64,000 nt of DNA from Certhia americana (lineage: Eukaryota > Chordata > Aves > Passeriformes > Certhiidae). The stretch covers positions 1 through 64,000 of the forward strand of contig JAGMWU010000098.1 in NCBI GenBank assembly GCA_018697195.1, written 5' to 3'. Position 1 is the stretch's first letter. Every line of letters begins with the position of its first letter. The translations under genes and the position numbers were made by a program. Positions 22,126 to 37,540 of this stretch are shown here, piece by piece. The notes under the pieces were generated by a model, which was given only the letters and a program-made list of their open reading frames with translations, was not told where the DNA came from and searched no databases.

Positions 22126-25100
22126 CTACAAGCAATCCATGTTTGAGTCATAAATAAGAAGACATGCTTGGCAAATCAATACTTTTTTAATACAGAAAAG
22201 TAAATATAGCCATACTTGTAAGCTTTTAACCAACATAAGCCATCTGTTTGATCAAATAAGAACTGGGAGAACAGTAATAAGCTGCCCTTTTAAGGCTCCC
22301 CTCTCTTTCTCACCCCCACCCTGATCCTTTAATTTCAGTTTGCAGGGGTCTGGGAAGTGTTTTTAAGAGAGTGCTTTTTCAAACTTTAATTCAGCTGCTT
22401 GTCTAATGTCTTTAAGAGAAAACTGGAATATTGGTATTTCTGAATTATTTTGAATGGAAGAAATTTACATTCTTCTCCTAGAGACGTACATACTTTTGAT
22501 TTCAAACTAAGTCAACCCTTAATTACGTTTAATTACTCTAACCACAGCAGATGGCTAACTCCAAAAGAGATAATCCCCAAACAGTCATTAGACAGGATCA
22601 GCAATAATTACACAGTGGACCTAATAAGTTCTGTGACTAAAAAGTCCATACCAGTTACAGCAGAACCATATTCTTTTTAACCTCAAGTATAAGTGAGACA
22701 TTTGTTCCATTGGAGTTATTTTGTCAGTCAATAGTTATGAACTTCCATGACTGCTTTTTAATCTCTCATATTTGTAAAAGAGAAAAATCATTAAGTAAAA
22801 CTACAAAGAAACCTACTTTTTAAAATTTTACAGGTGTAGTGATTTGTGTCAGTTCCTCTCAATGCTTTGCCCAAAACTCCAGCTATTTTCCCAGAATTTC
22901 CCATGGTGAATAGTAATCATTAATGCAACTGAATCCAATGAGAACAGAAAGTAATCTCTCAGTAAAAAAGAGCAAAGAAGGGAAGTATGTGAAGCTTTAC
23001 ACAAGAAAAATGTCTTTTCAGGGACAAAGTTACTAATGATTAATAAAAATATAAATACTAAAAAAAAAAGTTTACTAAAGGAAACAAAAATCAAGTAATT
23101 TTCAAATATATCAAGTTGAAATTTCTTTACAGTCAATCCCTTATCTATTCAATGTTCAAAATCTCCACGGAAATGTACCCTAATGCAGAAGAAAAATGCC
23201 TTTCTTAGTCTTGAATAGGTAATAATGAGTAATTCCCTTCATGGGATAGTATCACGGGATAGTATCCTATCAATGTTGGCTGGGATGTGTGAGTACTATG
23301 AAGTATTATCTAAACACTTAATTAACTCATCTCCAAATTCCAGTTTAACTTCTACGTTCCAATGTACTGCTTCATTATTCCAATTATTACCTCTAACACA
23401 GTGAAAAAAATATGGGTAAAAATATGCTTCAATCTTTCTCAATGACCAAGTGAAATTTATAACAACCTTATGACCCCAAACTATAGAAGAGTCCCACAAT
23501 AAAGTGTTCACTTGCCTTCCAGTACGGTATTTAATTGTATAATAATAATATTGTCAGTCTGCCACTAGTTCTTGTGTCAGTGAGTGCTCTGATGTCAGAA
23601 ATCTTGCAGCTGATGAAGGGAAGCACATCAGAATCTCTCAGAACACACAGTCTAGCACATCACAAATGCAAAATGCAGTGTCCGAAAGGGTCATGCTCAG
23701 AAGGTAAACACAGAGAATGGGTGCTAGCTCAGAGGTGACTCAGCAGGACAAGCAGGACATGTGCATTCCACACCTTCCACAAAGACCACAGAACCAGGAA
23801 GGAGCAGGTTTAAAACCAGTGGCGTAACAAAAAAAAACACAAAACAAGCAAGCACACTGATCAAACCTCAGGTGAGAAGGAAGCAGGGTATCCACAGGAA
23901 TGGGCACAGTTCCTTACAGACCGACTATGGACACCTGAGGCTCCCAGTGATGCTCTCTGCTCTGATGACAAGGCCTGGTCACAGCCCTTCCAACACACAG
24001 TCTACTACTGCTATGTTGTTTTACACATTGAGATTTTTAAATGCAAATAAAAGTGCCAATATAATTAATGAAATCCACGGTCTCAAATATTGTACAAACC
24101 GTAAAAGCCAGTGCCATACCACCCTTAATTTCTTCCTAACATCTAATCTAAACCTACCCTCCTAAAATAAAATCTCTCTGCATTATCTGTTACTCTGTAT
24201 GAGGTTATCGACTTTATGCATCCATGTTTAGCAGTTACCACTTTTATCAAGAACACACATCCTTTCACTAACTTTCACTTCTATGATGGGTTAGGAAAGG
24301 AAAAGCTGACACCACCACCATCAAAACATACAAGTAGATGGGTGGGAATAGCTTCTTAAACAGATATACACGCTTTCAGTCAAGAATGCTCATCCTACAA
24401 AAGCAGCTGTCCAAGCCACTTCTTGCAGCACAGCAAATTTCAGATGACAAGAAAGGAACCATCCTTTAAGTTACATTTACCAACGGAAAAGCTGTGCAAT
24501 TCATCCAGCTCAAGAAAGGAGCAGTCACAATATAGATCTCAGAATGGCAATAGCACAGTGCAACTCTGTGAAGACATTAAGGCTTATGCCACTCCGCCCA
24601 TGGAGTAGAAATGATGACACTACGCATCTGTATTCCAATGCTTCTAGTCAGATTCTAAACAGCAAATTAACAGTGGTACCACACAAAATTGATGCAAAGT
24701 CTGGACTGTTGTCATAACAGCAGAGGCTGAAATAATAGCATCTGAAGAAAATTCAAATGCAAAGGTTCTCTGGCATCGGTTTGGTATGTGCCCCAAAGAG
24801 GCACATTCACCAGATTTAGTCATCAAACCAAAACAAAGGATTTATCATTTCAGAACTGAGGTTTTACAAACCCTTCTGTTCCTAAAAAAAACTTAAACCA
24901 ACAAACAAATGGATCACTGCAATATTTTATACTGTCTTGGGATGAATATCAATTTTTATTTTCATGCCTAACAGCTCAGCTTAAAGACATGCTTCCAGTT
25001 TCAATGTAAAAGCCCACTCTTCCATTCCCCACATGTTTCGGTTTTTTAATATTCTGGTTATGAGACTTCAATAACTTGGGGTTCATTTGCACTAGATTTT

Positions 25101-28100
25101 AGTACTACTACATCTTGTTCTACAGACACAAGACTTAGCATTTTACACTATTACTTCAGTTTGTGAGGGCACTGAGCAAACTATCTACAACTACCTCTAT
25201 AACTTCAAAATTATGAAGTATTATCAATATGCAAAGATTGAATAATCAATACATTTTTTAAATACATAACAAAAATTCTTGCTTAGGGTGGCTCTAGATC
25301 ACCCTAAGAACAGGAACCCAAACTAGAAACCCTATGCAACAGTAGTTCAAAAATCAGTAAAAAAACTGGACAGCTGAAGTCAATGCCTTTTTTTCCTGTG
25401 CTTTTCCAAAACCTGAATTTCAATCTGTCAGAGGCAAATTTTCTGCTCTTCTGGTGGTATTCTGCCCCTCAGAAACTCAGCTCCTGTTTAGCCATTTTAT
25501 CATACATCTCTTCCCACAGTTCAAAAGCCAGACTTGATCTCAAGCTCGAGATGGAGGCCTAGCTCCAATTACAGGCACCAGCAGAGCTGGAGAAAACACC
25601 TACAGAGAGGGAGTGCCCTGCTGAACCCCTGATGGCAAAAGCTGCCACAAGCTTGTCTAGGAATCATTAAAATTCAACAGTGCTTGTGCCAAACATGCCT
25701 TCTAGTACTTCTATATCTGAATCTTGCCTAACTTTGCCAAATAATAACAGAAGGCATTAAACCAACAGGTAAGTTTGTGAAGCCTAAAGTCTCTGCTCTA
25801 GCATAAATATGTACAAGAACTCTCAAAAGGAGTCACTACAAACAATGTGTTTTGCCCACTTGGTACTATTTTGCTTCATGCTCGGAAAAAAGACACAAAG
25901 AAATGACTGCACAGTGAAAATTTCAGTTAATCTTTAAAAATATAATCTACATAAAAAGTAATTTGGAGAAGAAATAACTACAAATCCAGTATCTGTTTGG
26001 GTGTATGAATACCATGCATGTCAAAATAACAAGCTCAGAACTAGTCCATGGGCACTGCCCTATAGGAAAAAAGATGCTGAGAAAAGGACTGCTTTTACCC
26101 TGCAGTCCTGAACTTATAGACCACATATACTCTAACAAGTAAGAAGGGGCAAGGATGGTAGTCAAAGTCCTTCTTAACAAATGGTCTAGAGATTTCTGGG
26201 GGGTTTTTTGTTTGTCTGGAGTTTTTTGAATTTTCATCCTAACAATTGAAGTTAATATTCTAGTTCTTCAAATGCTGCTAAAAACTATAACCACCAGCAT
26301 ACTCTGATAAGAAATGAATTATGGGTAGCAAGTCAGAGTTCCAGAAAAGCATTCAGGAGAAACAAATCTTTTCAATGTGTTCCTGCACCAGTCCCAGGCT
26401 TTGCAATGGGTCTTGATTTTGTTTTAGAATAGCACCAAACTTCAGTTTCGTTATTCTAACATTAATATCATTTTACGTTTAAACAAAAAGAGAAAAAGCC
26501 AAACATCTAAATTGTACACTAGGTTCTACAATGCCAGCGAAAACTAGTTTTAGCCCATGGGAGAGCAAAGAAGTTTATCAGCCTCGCACATCGCTGACAG
26601 TTTTGGCACCTTGACTAAAGAACTTATCATTGAGGAATGCTAATTCCTCAGTTTTGAACTCCTGAAAGCACCTTGCAGTGTCATCTACCAGGAATGTAAT
26701 AGCTCCCACTAATAGGCTGAGACACAGGTAAATGGTTTCCACATTATTATGCAGTAGCATTTCCATGGTTCTTTGGAAACCCAGAACCAGTTCTTGACGG
26801 AAGTGTTACATGCCATAACAGCCACTGATTTGAGTCAGCTTCATCACTGGCATCCACCCCTTTTTCCACAGTATCTTTCTTAAGTTATTTGTTCACTGTT
26901 TCTTCCAATTTGAAGGCATCATGATTTTTTAAAACCTGAAACATCTAGAGCAAAACAAAACCCCTACAAAACAACAACAGAATCCACTAAAGTTTAGATA
27001 AACAGAATAACCAGAAGGGAAAATATCTGGGGTCTTAAGATAGAAATAAAAGTAAGCATCAACAGAAGTCACATCAGGTATTACTGTGGCAGAAGACTAT
27101 TCTGGCTGACCCCATTCACAAGATTATTTTTACAAACCAAGCAGATGCAAATCAGACATCTTGATGTTACTTACAAACTTGAAATACATGCTTAGAAAAA
27201 AAGAAAAAAATGTGCCAGATCGCATTTTTATTTCCACAACTGGAAAGAAGGAACACAATAAGCCATCCATACTTCCATCTTCAAAACAAAAGTATTGTAT
27301 CTAGATTTCAAGCTCTAACAAAGCCACATGTTAAACACTATATTTTTCTACACGATTAAACACTGGTTAAAACATAGGAGTCCATTTCTGCTCTACGAGG
27401 TGCTGTTTTCTTGCAAAGCTTGAAAACTCTTTGAAGATTACAGTGATACACATTGCAATAAATGATTCTTTCAAGATTTAAAGCACTCTGCAAATGCAAG
27501 CAGTCAGTGATGGTCATATCTGATAGATAAAGCTGGGGCTGTCTTGCAGGGTGTGGGAGCAGGAAGCCTAAGCAGTCCCAACTCCTACCACCCAGCACTC
27601 AATTCAAGAGCTCCACGGGGACCTATGGCTCTGCCCTTCCCTGCGCAACAAGAACTGCTGTATCCCTCGGCCACTGCTGCCTCCCACACTTCCCTTCCCC
27701 CAGGCAGCCCAGGCAATGCAGCTCCTGCAGCTCCCATCAGGGCTGCTCTACCTGTTCTGCAGGAATCAGGAGCTGTAAACTAAGCTGAAGCTCCAGCCAA
27801 CAAGGTCAGCTGTGAGGCACCAAGCCTTAAGAGTCTCTTCAGAGGCAGAATACGCAAAAAGATTGCAAATAGCAAGGGAAGTCTTTTCAAAACACCCAGA
27901 TTGTAGGACATTGGAAAGAATGGAGCAGGAGTACAAGAAGACAGCTGGACAGCAAGGAAGTCTGCTGGTCCCCAAACTCAAGGGTATTTCATAGAGAGAG
28001 TCAATATTAAGCACTACTGTAACTTATCTGGTATATCATATTATATAAAGTTTATCTATTAACAGCAGTAATTCAGTATTTTGTTTAAAAAATAAAAAAC

Positions 28101-29657
28101 AACAGAATCTTGTTTTGGGCTTCCAAATTAAATACCAGTATTAAAGGGCTTGTAAGGGAGGCAGCATATGTATGAAACCTATGGCTATCCTGTGAAACCT
28201 CTACCTTTCAGTCAGTGTTCTCAAGATGAAAAGGTCATAGTTTCAGTGAGAATGGCACTCATTCCTCAGCAATCCTCAGAATACAGCACACATATTTTGG
28301 GGAAAGAAGGTTCAAGTCAATGGCTACCAAATACCCGGTCTTCACCACCTCATGAGAAGAGAACCCTTTAAAAGAGTTTGAATTGAATCCATCTTCCTTT
28401 CTTCCCCATGGCATTTTTCCTGCCTTGTTCTCCTTAAAACAGACCTGTATCTACACGCTCTAGCCACTCCGTTGGAAACACCCTTTTCTCTATAGCTAAC
28501 AACTCATCTGAACTAATAGGTCAAGCATGTCCAAAAACTTCTTTCTACCTCAAGCTGGAGGAACACTGTTCCTCACCTACTTATTTTTCTCACCAAGTGA
28601 ACAAAACAGATTCGTCATGTATGCTTACTACAAGAGCTTTTTAATAACAGATGTTTAGTTCAACCAACTATTATAAAAACCATCTCTATTTTTAAAATGA
28701 GCCATACTTTTTCTTCGTGTTTCATCTTTGGCTCCAATTTCTGATAACACAGTGGATATTTCCTGTTACTAAAAGAAATTGTACATCCTTTTATTTCCAC
28801 CTAAAATATGGTATTAGAAAAAGTGGACTTTTGAAGAGCAACAATGATTTTGGTCAGGAATTCACTACAAGGTTTTTCATACTCTAGTTTACAAAAGGTA
28901 AAAAAATGTCTTTGGTACCAAAAACACAATATTGTTTTATTATTAATTTATATCAGAACAGCAAAATTTAATTTAGCACTTTTATAAACTTCAACAAAAT
29001 AACCAGGAACACAAATTGGTATTATATACTATAGAACACCAGTACCATTTATTGTGGTATGTACAGCAGTACTGCAAATGCTATGCCATTTATATTAGTA
29101 CAACAGAAGACCAACCAGACCAACCTAAAGAAAAATAAAATCATTATAGACCCATGTAACAGGCCAAGCAAGACCAAAAACGCTCTGTAACTACTGTTGT
29201 ACAATATGAAATCTGTTAGAGAAAAAATAAGACCACACCTGTGCAATGAGTGATAGCTCACACTCACCTGGTCCTCAGCAGCAAGAGATGAGAAATTACT
29301 TGAAGTATAAATAACACATCAACTCTAATAAAGATAGAAACAATGCTTACACAATCATATGAGAAAAGCTGATAAAAAGGCTCTTTTGTTTTATTTGAAT
29401 ACCAAGTTTGTTAGACAGGAAGTGAAAAAATATTATGAAAATACCAATACTTCAGAATCTGCACGAAACACATGCATTCTATGTCACTGTATTTGTCCAA
29501 TGAGTATTTATCAGAATTTTTCATAAAGTTAATACTAGCTGGCTAAAACCTAAATGGACTTCAGTGGTTTGGGGTTTTTTAATCCCACGAAAATCAGGAT
29601 TTTTTCTCATTACTACAGTCAGTAAGCATTACAAGAAGCAGTAGCTGTCTTAGAATT
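22126..29657. other. Long AT-rich intronic stretch without recognised gene
   Basis: It contains a CR1 scrap at about 24105-24170 and the short direct repeat gggatagtatc at 23243-23269. A GC-rich patch lies at about 27540-27780 with an unidentified 79-residue ORF. No RNA gene, promoter or conserved peptide is recognised. Confidence 0.65.
24105..24170 (-). repeat. CR1 LINE scrap
   Basis: The plus strand reads cagtgccataccacccttaa, then cttcctaacatctaatctaa and acctaccctc. This is the conserved antisense CR1 block, here isolated from both ends. Confidence 0.75.
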
Positions 29658-29720
29658 AAAAAAAAAAAAACGAAACAAAAACCAAAACAAAAAAAAAAAA
29701 AACAAAAAACCCCAAAAAAA

Positions 29721-29754
<34 letters not shown>

Positions 29755-29757
29755 ACT
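29658..29757. repeat. A-rich low-complexity stretch with CCCC interruptions
   Basis: About 100 bases of A runs broken by c, cc or cccc groups. The minus strand therefore reads T runs with GGGG groups. It is directly followed by a G-rich stretch on the plus strand. Confidence 0.9.
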
Positions 29758-29807
29758 ATTCTTCTTCAATCTAGAAATATTTCAAACTGTTAATCTAGGG
29801 AAGGCCA

Positions 29808-29850
29808 GGGGGGCAGATGTGGGGTGGGAGGGGGGGAAGGAGGGGGAAGG
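29808..29850 (+). other. G-rich tract, possible G-quadruplex
   Basis: Six G, a 7-nt spacer, four G, T, three G, A, a seven-to-eight G run, then aagg, five G and aagg. This satisfies the simple pattern of four G runs with loops of seven bases or fewer. No promoter or CpG island is seen around it. Confidence 0.6.
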
Positions 29851-32800
29851 AAGCACAAAAGAAAATCACTGAACACTTGGCATTACAGGAGAACAGATAA
29901 AGAACACGAACAGCTTACTGTGGAGAGGGGTTTAATCAGGAAGTAGCCATTATCCTGTCGCTACAGTGCAGTGACAGCACTCCAAAACAAGCCGAGGGTT
30001 TGGTCTTGGAGGTTTTTGTTGTTTGCTTTCTTTTTCAGCCAAGAAGGAAGAAAGCACACATGCTATCATGTCCGAGTTTGCTGAGCCCAAAGGTCGCCAG
30101 ATGCCTATTGTCAAAAGCTATCACGAAAATGAAATCCAAGCAAGCGTTGACAAAGCTGCATTCAAGGAAGCATCCAAAATCTACCACAAGCTCCCTCTGT
30201 GTTACACACAAAACATGGCTGTCTTATTCAGAGATTAGCAATTATTGTAATGAGATATTGTCAGAGAGGGTCAAACAGTGCTTCCTGCAGTTTACACATC
30301 TTGATTTCCTGGTAAACAAACCGAAAGGCAGGTGGAGCACTGGGATCAGCAGTAACACAGCTACTCACGGACTAAAACCAGCTCAGGTGAAGCAAGCAGT
30401 TTTATCTGTACTTGAACTACATGACAGGAAAAGGTAGCAGAAAAACGCAAGATCAACTGAACTACAAAGGAAATTTTTCCCACAGTGTTACGTAAGCATC
30501 AGTGCCAGGCTGCATTGTTTCTTGTTTATGCCAAGCCCAAGGAAAATATCTTTATTTTCATATAAATGATGCTCATGTACACACACACACTCTCCAGAAC
30601 AAACTGCTCCCCAAGTTGTTTAGGATGTAGAAGTGCTATGAAACTATACCTGGAAACAATGCTGGAAAAATCTGAAACTGAGAAAAACAAACTCTAATCA
30701 CTGCATGTGAATTTAAGCATCAACCTCCCCCCCAAAAACCACAATTAAAGAAATCTACTAACAAGATGCAGAAATCACAAGAATTAATGCAATTTTAAAA
30801 GAAAAAAAACCTCAACTGCCTTTTCTTGAAACTGCCAAAAACTTCTCCATAAAAAGAAATAATCACGTATGGACTAAATACATGGCAATGATTCAAAGAG
30901 AAGAGATTACAGGTTGTTCCCTATCTATAATCATTCCAAAACTTAATTTTCACAAGCTCCAGCTTAAAAATTGTATTTTCATGGTGGAACTGAAAAGGGT
31001 CCTAGGTTACTATGAAAATTAAAAGGGAAAATAGAAAAAGCAACCCCCAACAAATAAACAAGAACACTCCCCCCAAAATAAAAACGTTGACTAACAGAAC
31101 AAAAAGCTCACTTCTCCTAAGCAACTAGAAGAAAGTTTGGTTCAGAAACAGAATACAGAATTTCTGCAAGGGATAAATATAGTTAACTTATTAGAAAACT
31201 TGTTGATAAAGTGAAACTGTTACACTGACCTAAAATAACATCACAGGGGCCTGAACCACAACATGTAATCCAAGAAAAATCATTTGTATAGCAGGAGAGA
31301 GATACAAAGGCACTGGGGGCTGGGGGCAGTGGATCAATCAATGAATTATTTCTTTCTCAGAAATTCAGTAGCGTCAAAGACAACCTAGGGAATATGCAGA
31401 AATAACATGTCCGAAAAAAAATCAAGAAACAACACCCCAAAAACTTTCTAATAACAACGTTAGAAATACATTTTTCACAATTAGAAAACAAACAAAGGAA
31501 ACCTACGGGAAAAAATACAGAAAGCATTACTGAAAAGATCATGAAATATGGAGGGGTGCATCTGTATCAGCAAACATTGACAGTGAAAATGCAGCCTCGG
31601 CCAATCCAGCAATTCTGACCTCACAATCTCCCAAACAACCTAAGATATATTAAGAGGGATCTCTTCAATCAAAAGAACACCAGGAAGAGTTTTGCTGGCT
31701 GTACTTCTTAGAGATACAACTAGTGCAGCCACAACCTCCTCATGAAACACTTGCATATTAACTCATTGCCTTAAGTTAAACTACACCAAAATTTCAGCAC
31801 TTCACTCACACGGTTTTTTTCTTCTCTTACAAAAAAGCATTTTGTCAAACCATGTGCAGTGTTTCTGAAGAAAACTGTAGAATTCCCAAGCATCAAATGA
31901 GAAATGCCTTTGCAAAAACAAAGAGTATCAGCAGCAGTCTTAAAATATTTTTTTAAAGCAATATACGTTGAATTTTATCAGGGTAAATTTGGTATTAGTA
32001 TCACTGAAAACAAGCTTTCACTGCAAGACTTAGAAGACCATGATCTGAACCCTCAATCTGCTAATATCAGAAATTTGCATACTAAAATACAGCAACAATG
32101 AATCTGATTCTTGTATGACTCCAGGAGAATCACACAGAATAGTTCTACATGTTAAAATAATAGCTCATAAATGATGATTTTTCTAAAATTGTTTCAATCC
32201 ACATTGCTCATAACATGGAAAATATTTACTGTGGAACAGCTGTTTAGCGTTGACAGAGCAATGAAGGAGAGACACAAAAACATGCCATTGGAAGCAGAGA
32301 AACAGAAGGTCCATACTTATTTTCTGAAACCCAGGTACAATCAGACCTTAGTTCAGTAAGAGCCAGTGAAACATTAAAAGCATAGATCTGGTTTCTACCA
32401 CTGTAGCCATCAGAGAAGCTAAATGTACTGAACTACAGCCCGCTACTTCCACATCAGTCAGCAGGAGAGTAAGAAAGATTGAGCAATTGCTGTTCTCAGA
32501 CAGAGGTTTTACAGGCTACCAAAACAATGGTGGTCAAGCACCTCAGCTTCATGAAAAAAATTACATTTATAAAACTGACCTAATACGATACTATCAATCA
32601 ACTACTTCAGCTGAATCTCAAATATGCATCAGCCCCTGCCCTCAGGAAATGGTATGGCCTCAACCTGTGGACCCCCAACTGGAAAGTTACTGTCATTCTT
32701 TTTGCTAAAGAAAGATTTACTTTCTTTAACAGTATCACTTTTTATATAGCAAATTCTAAGTATAAATACGAGTATTGAATACAACTCTAGCTGCGGGTAT

Positions 32801-35800
32801 GATTAGAAAAACTAATTAAAATCTTTAAAAAATTTAAACTCTTTACAAAACAATACATATGATAACAGTAAGTAAAATACTGAAGTGTTCCTCCACTGAG
32901 ATTTCAAACACTGCCCATGGGAATAAAATCTATGATCATAAAGAAAATATAAAATCCTGAAAACTTTACCTACTAGATTTCAGTCTATCTAGAACTACCT
33001 CTAATCATTCAGGTAACTCTATTCCACACATTTCGATTTAGAACATCTCAGTCTACCCTGTGATAAAGAAATATAAAAGCAGTTAAGCCATGAATGTTGC
33101 TTATGTACACTTGAGAAGAACATGCAATCCCTATAGAATCTGCAGTGAATGCTAACAAAGCCAGAGATTTACGTTTTGCATCACAATTTGATCCAACTTC
33201 AAAATTGCTGCAGAAAACACGTTACTTCATAGCAGAAATACTTGCTCAAACCAGCAAACATTTATGAATACAGGCCCAATACCTGAATCCAGTATCACCT
33301 GTGAACACAGCATACATCAATGGTGTTGGAGTGCATAAACTTCCTGCAGTTCATTAAATCAATATGCTTATTTATAAAAGTTTCAGATGTAGTAAGTCTT
33401 TTGCTTCTAGCAATTTTAGCTGGAATCCTCTGACACTAACTGCATATCAATAAGGAGGAGACAAAAGGGATAATTCATTACCTAAGGAGTAACAGCAATT
33501 CTAAATCATCCTTTTATTCAAGAAAAAAAAAAAAAAAAACAAGTTAATAGAAGTGACCTTCAACTAAAGTACAAAAGATTGGCAGGAGGAGGGGAGTGTC
33601 CACAAAAGATAGGCCCAACAACCAACTTTCTTCCCTTCATTCAGCCTGCAACAAAAGTCTCAACCAGCATTTACTCCCCAAAGACCTTCACGTAATGGCA
33701 CACCAATCCGAGTCCTACTTGTGTTCCTATAAATTCAGACACTGACAACATTTACAAGCCTCAGTACCATTTCTTCCCTAGATGTACTGAGCCACTGTAC
33801 AGAGCCCACTCTTGAGTTCTGCTGTTACACTGAGTACCTCTAGTACTCATTGGATTGATCTGAAGTTTGGTCTCCAAACTGAAAACGAAGATGCATCACA
33901 AGAGACGGATGACCTTATTTCAAATAGTTTCTCACCACCAAGAACAACTAAATCAACCAATCTTTAAAACCTACCAGCTGACAGTAAGGAATCTATATCC
34001 TTACGTTGGTTATAGCCCTACCAAAGCCAAGGGAAAGTGGTGTCCTTTCCCAAGAGGAAGTGAGGCAACAATCTTCCCTTCATTCTACCTCCTACATGTC
34101 CTAGTCCCATTTATGGGTCATTTGCTCATGATTTACCTTTGTTTTAAAGGCCCTTTGGTCTTCATTGAATTGTTTATAAAATACATGAACACTTGACCTG
34201 TCAATTTGATCCTTAAACAATACCTTGGATTTGAAATGAACACAGTAGCTACCAGTGAGCCATCACTCAAAAAGAGCCATATTCTACTCTTACTAAATGC
34301 ATCTCTACCAAAACCCTAATAAAGTACAGAATTGTTTCAGTGCACATAAGAAGTCATAAAAAAACCAGAAAACTGGCTTATTCTTTACATTATTTCAGTG
34401 CCCACAATCATTCTCCATGCAAGCTCATTACCTAAAACTAATCACAGAGCTACTAAAAACCCCAAACTATCACTTATTTGAAAGCATTTCAAACATTTGC
34501 CACTAGATTTTAGCCCCACAGAGTATATATACATGGAATAAATATTCAAAGAGCACAGAAAAATAATTGAATTAAATAATTTCAGTACATTTTAACTTTC
34601 CTCTATCAAAACTTTCTTGTATGCTCCTTTTCATGCTTCACTTTTTGATTACCAAAATGTCTTAGTATTACTGAATGGTTTTAACTAGCAACTTGGAAAG
34701 AAAACAAACTAAACCATATCAGGATCTCAAGGAACACACTGTCCTATGTACCAAAACATGCCATTTCATAATAAACTTGATATATTTTGCCATAATTTTT
34801 TGCTAGTATTTTTCAGTACAATCAATTAAAATGTAGTCATTTGAGTTTTCCAAGATTTGACACCAAGATGACATTAATTTCCATGTTCTGCGTACATTAC
34901 TATCATCCCTTTTTAAAAGCATTGCAGAAACCAATATTCTTAATTTTCTTTACATGTATGTGGGGGGGAGGGGGAATAAATTCAGTATTAACTGCTATTT
35001 GGTCAAACAAGATTCTGGAGAAAAGATCACATAGGTAATAAACATGGCAGAGAAATGCACATAGAAGGAGGGTGAAACTGCTATTTTCCTTAAAAATAAC
35101 CATTAATTTACCACATTACTGGAAAATTAAAAATAAATTATTTTGAAACTATATAGATATTTCAGAGGTTTCAAAAGCTTGGAACAATAAATATATTCTT
35201 TATCCATCATCAAAGTACACACACACACAGACCCTCTGAGAATACAATATTCATTTTGCTGCAGAAGAACAGACATTGCATAACAATGAGATTTGCTAAT
35301 GAAATCAGCCATCAACCTGGAATACATTTGTATTAAACCAAGACCTCAGTGTCATTTTCTTTTTGCATCATTTGTTCTTTCTCTCATTTTTCGACCTTTC
35401 AAGTATCCCATCGTCCTGGTTCCTGCTTCAAGTACAGCAATACCGCAAAATATTTTAACACTGTATGTACAACACTTCTTATTTTACAGGATTTCTTTAT
35501 CTGCTTACTGCTAAATGTACATTCTAATTCCATAGCTTCTACCAGCATTGTTAACGTAGCTTTGAAAGAAAAATCAAAGGGTACTATAGAAACAAAGTTT
35601 TATTTCCTCTGAAAAACTGCAGGAACGTCTACTAAAAACTGGATGTCACTTGGAACAAACTACACTTTCATAGTTCAAGTCACATGCTCCTTCATACAAG
35701 AATTTAACAGAACACCACATTTTACAAAAATACCCTCTATTTATCTAATGATTAAACAGGACAGAATTCAGCATCATTACATGAACACAAGAGTATTTTC

Positions 35801-37540
35801 TTTGCCTGAACATGCAAGACCATAATTAGAAAAGTAAAACAATCCAGCAAGTTCACGAACAGGATGTTGAAGTGTGCACTACACATAACAGGTACATCAA
35901 ACACTTTACTGAAAAAGAGATGAATACAGAATGGAATTATTCTATTACTCAGAGGAGACCATAACAATTTAAAAATTAAAAAGGTATTTTAGAAGACTTT
36001 TTACTCTGTCATTATACTAATATCATATTTTGGTTTTGCACATTATATGCTGTCTTATATTTTACAGATAAAAAGCAACCTGTTTTCACCCTTAGCTCCG
36101 AAAGTATTAAACCTGCGTTTTGAAATCACTCCAAAACTATCGAAACTAGAATACAGCACACCAATTTTTTCTAATGTTCTCATTTTACATATTTTTGTTT
36201 AAATTTAGTTAAAACAAGTAAGACATTGTTACCATAAGGTACTCTCAAGTTAGAATTATTGTTGACAAGCTCTAAAGTCATACCAAAACCTAATACAAAA
36301 CAGTAAGGAATAAAATTTGCTGTCTTGTTTGGTAGTGTTGACTTCTTTTTGCAGAAGCAGGGGAGAGCAGCAGGGATCACACATGATATGGTGTTTCCTT
36401 GGGTGGGCACGGGTGTTGTCTTTCTCCTTTTTTCCTAAATTAACACTACAAAACCCTAACTCCACAAAAAGGAAAGAGCAAATAATTACTTACTCTAGTA
36501 TAGAAAAATTGCACACAACTCTCATAGAATAAATGGAATTAATTTGTAATTTATTTTATCTGGGAGATGTAAGGAAGCCATTCAGTCATTCTATAGTTAT
36601 AACAACCATCACATCAAAAAAAAACCCAAAAGGCATTAAAGACGACTGAAAAAATAGAAGAGAAAAATAATTACATGTCAGAATATGGACTTAAGCATCC
36701 CTGAAGCCAGTTGTATCAAATGGTCTCTATAAAGCCCAGGAAGAATACCATCAAGATACTAGGTAATAACTGAAAGCACAGAAATTTCCATAAACTATTC
36801 ATATGTGCTCCGCTGCTAAGTTAACAAGCACCAATGTCATTAAGAGCCTTTGAAAGCTAAAGACATAAAACACATGGCATTATTTTTTCTTCCATTTTTC
36901 TCAGTTTTAAAGATATGTTGTATCTTTACATACTACAGGATACAAACATCTTCTACAGGATCTTACAGGCTCTTGAAGACACACTACAGTAACTGACACC
37001 ACTGGTTTTATTAGGGATCAATCTAGTGAACATGGAATATAAGAATATAGAAAACTGTTAAATTATACAGTCTTTATTCAAATGAGAAAGACAAGATATG
37101 CAAATTTGCTGTACATATGAAATACGTGATTCTGGTATGTCACTACTGACACTAGGCAATCATGCATATGGCCTTAAGCACACAACACAAAACTTCACAA
37201 CTCACACAACTTGGCATAAATTTAACTGGCATGAGAACACAGAAACCAGTTATTCTACTAATAAAAGTGAACCCTTATTTTAGAAATATAGACAAGAATA
37301 CAGATGAAACCGTATCAACACCACACAGGGTAATGCCAGGTGGTAAAACATATTTGAATTTTTATCAATAAGAAAAAGCACGAACTTTATTTCTTTGTAT
37401 TTATTCTCTCTGAACTCTGAAGAAGCTACTTCAGTATACTGTCTAAAATTCAGTATTTTGCTACGATAAATCACAGATATAGATGCTTAGAGTACGAATG
37501 TATTCCAAAAATTAACACTGTCCATTTCACAATGTTTCAA

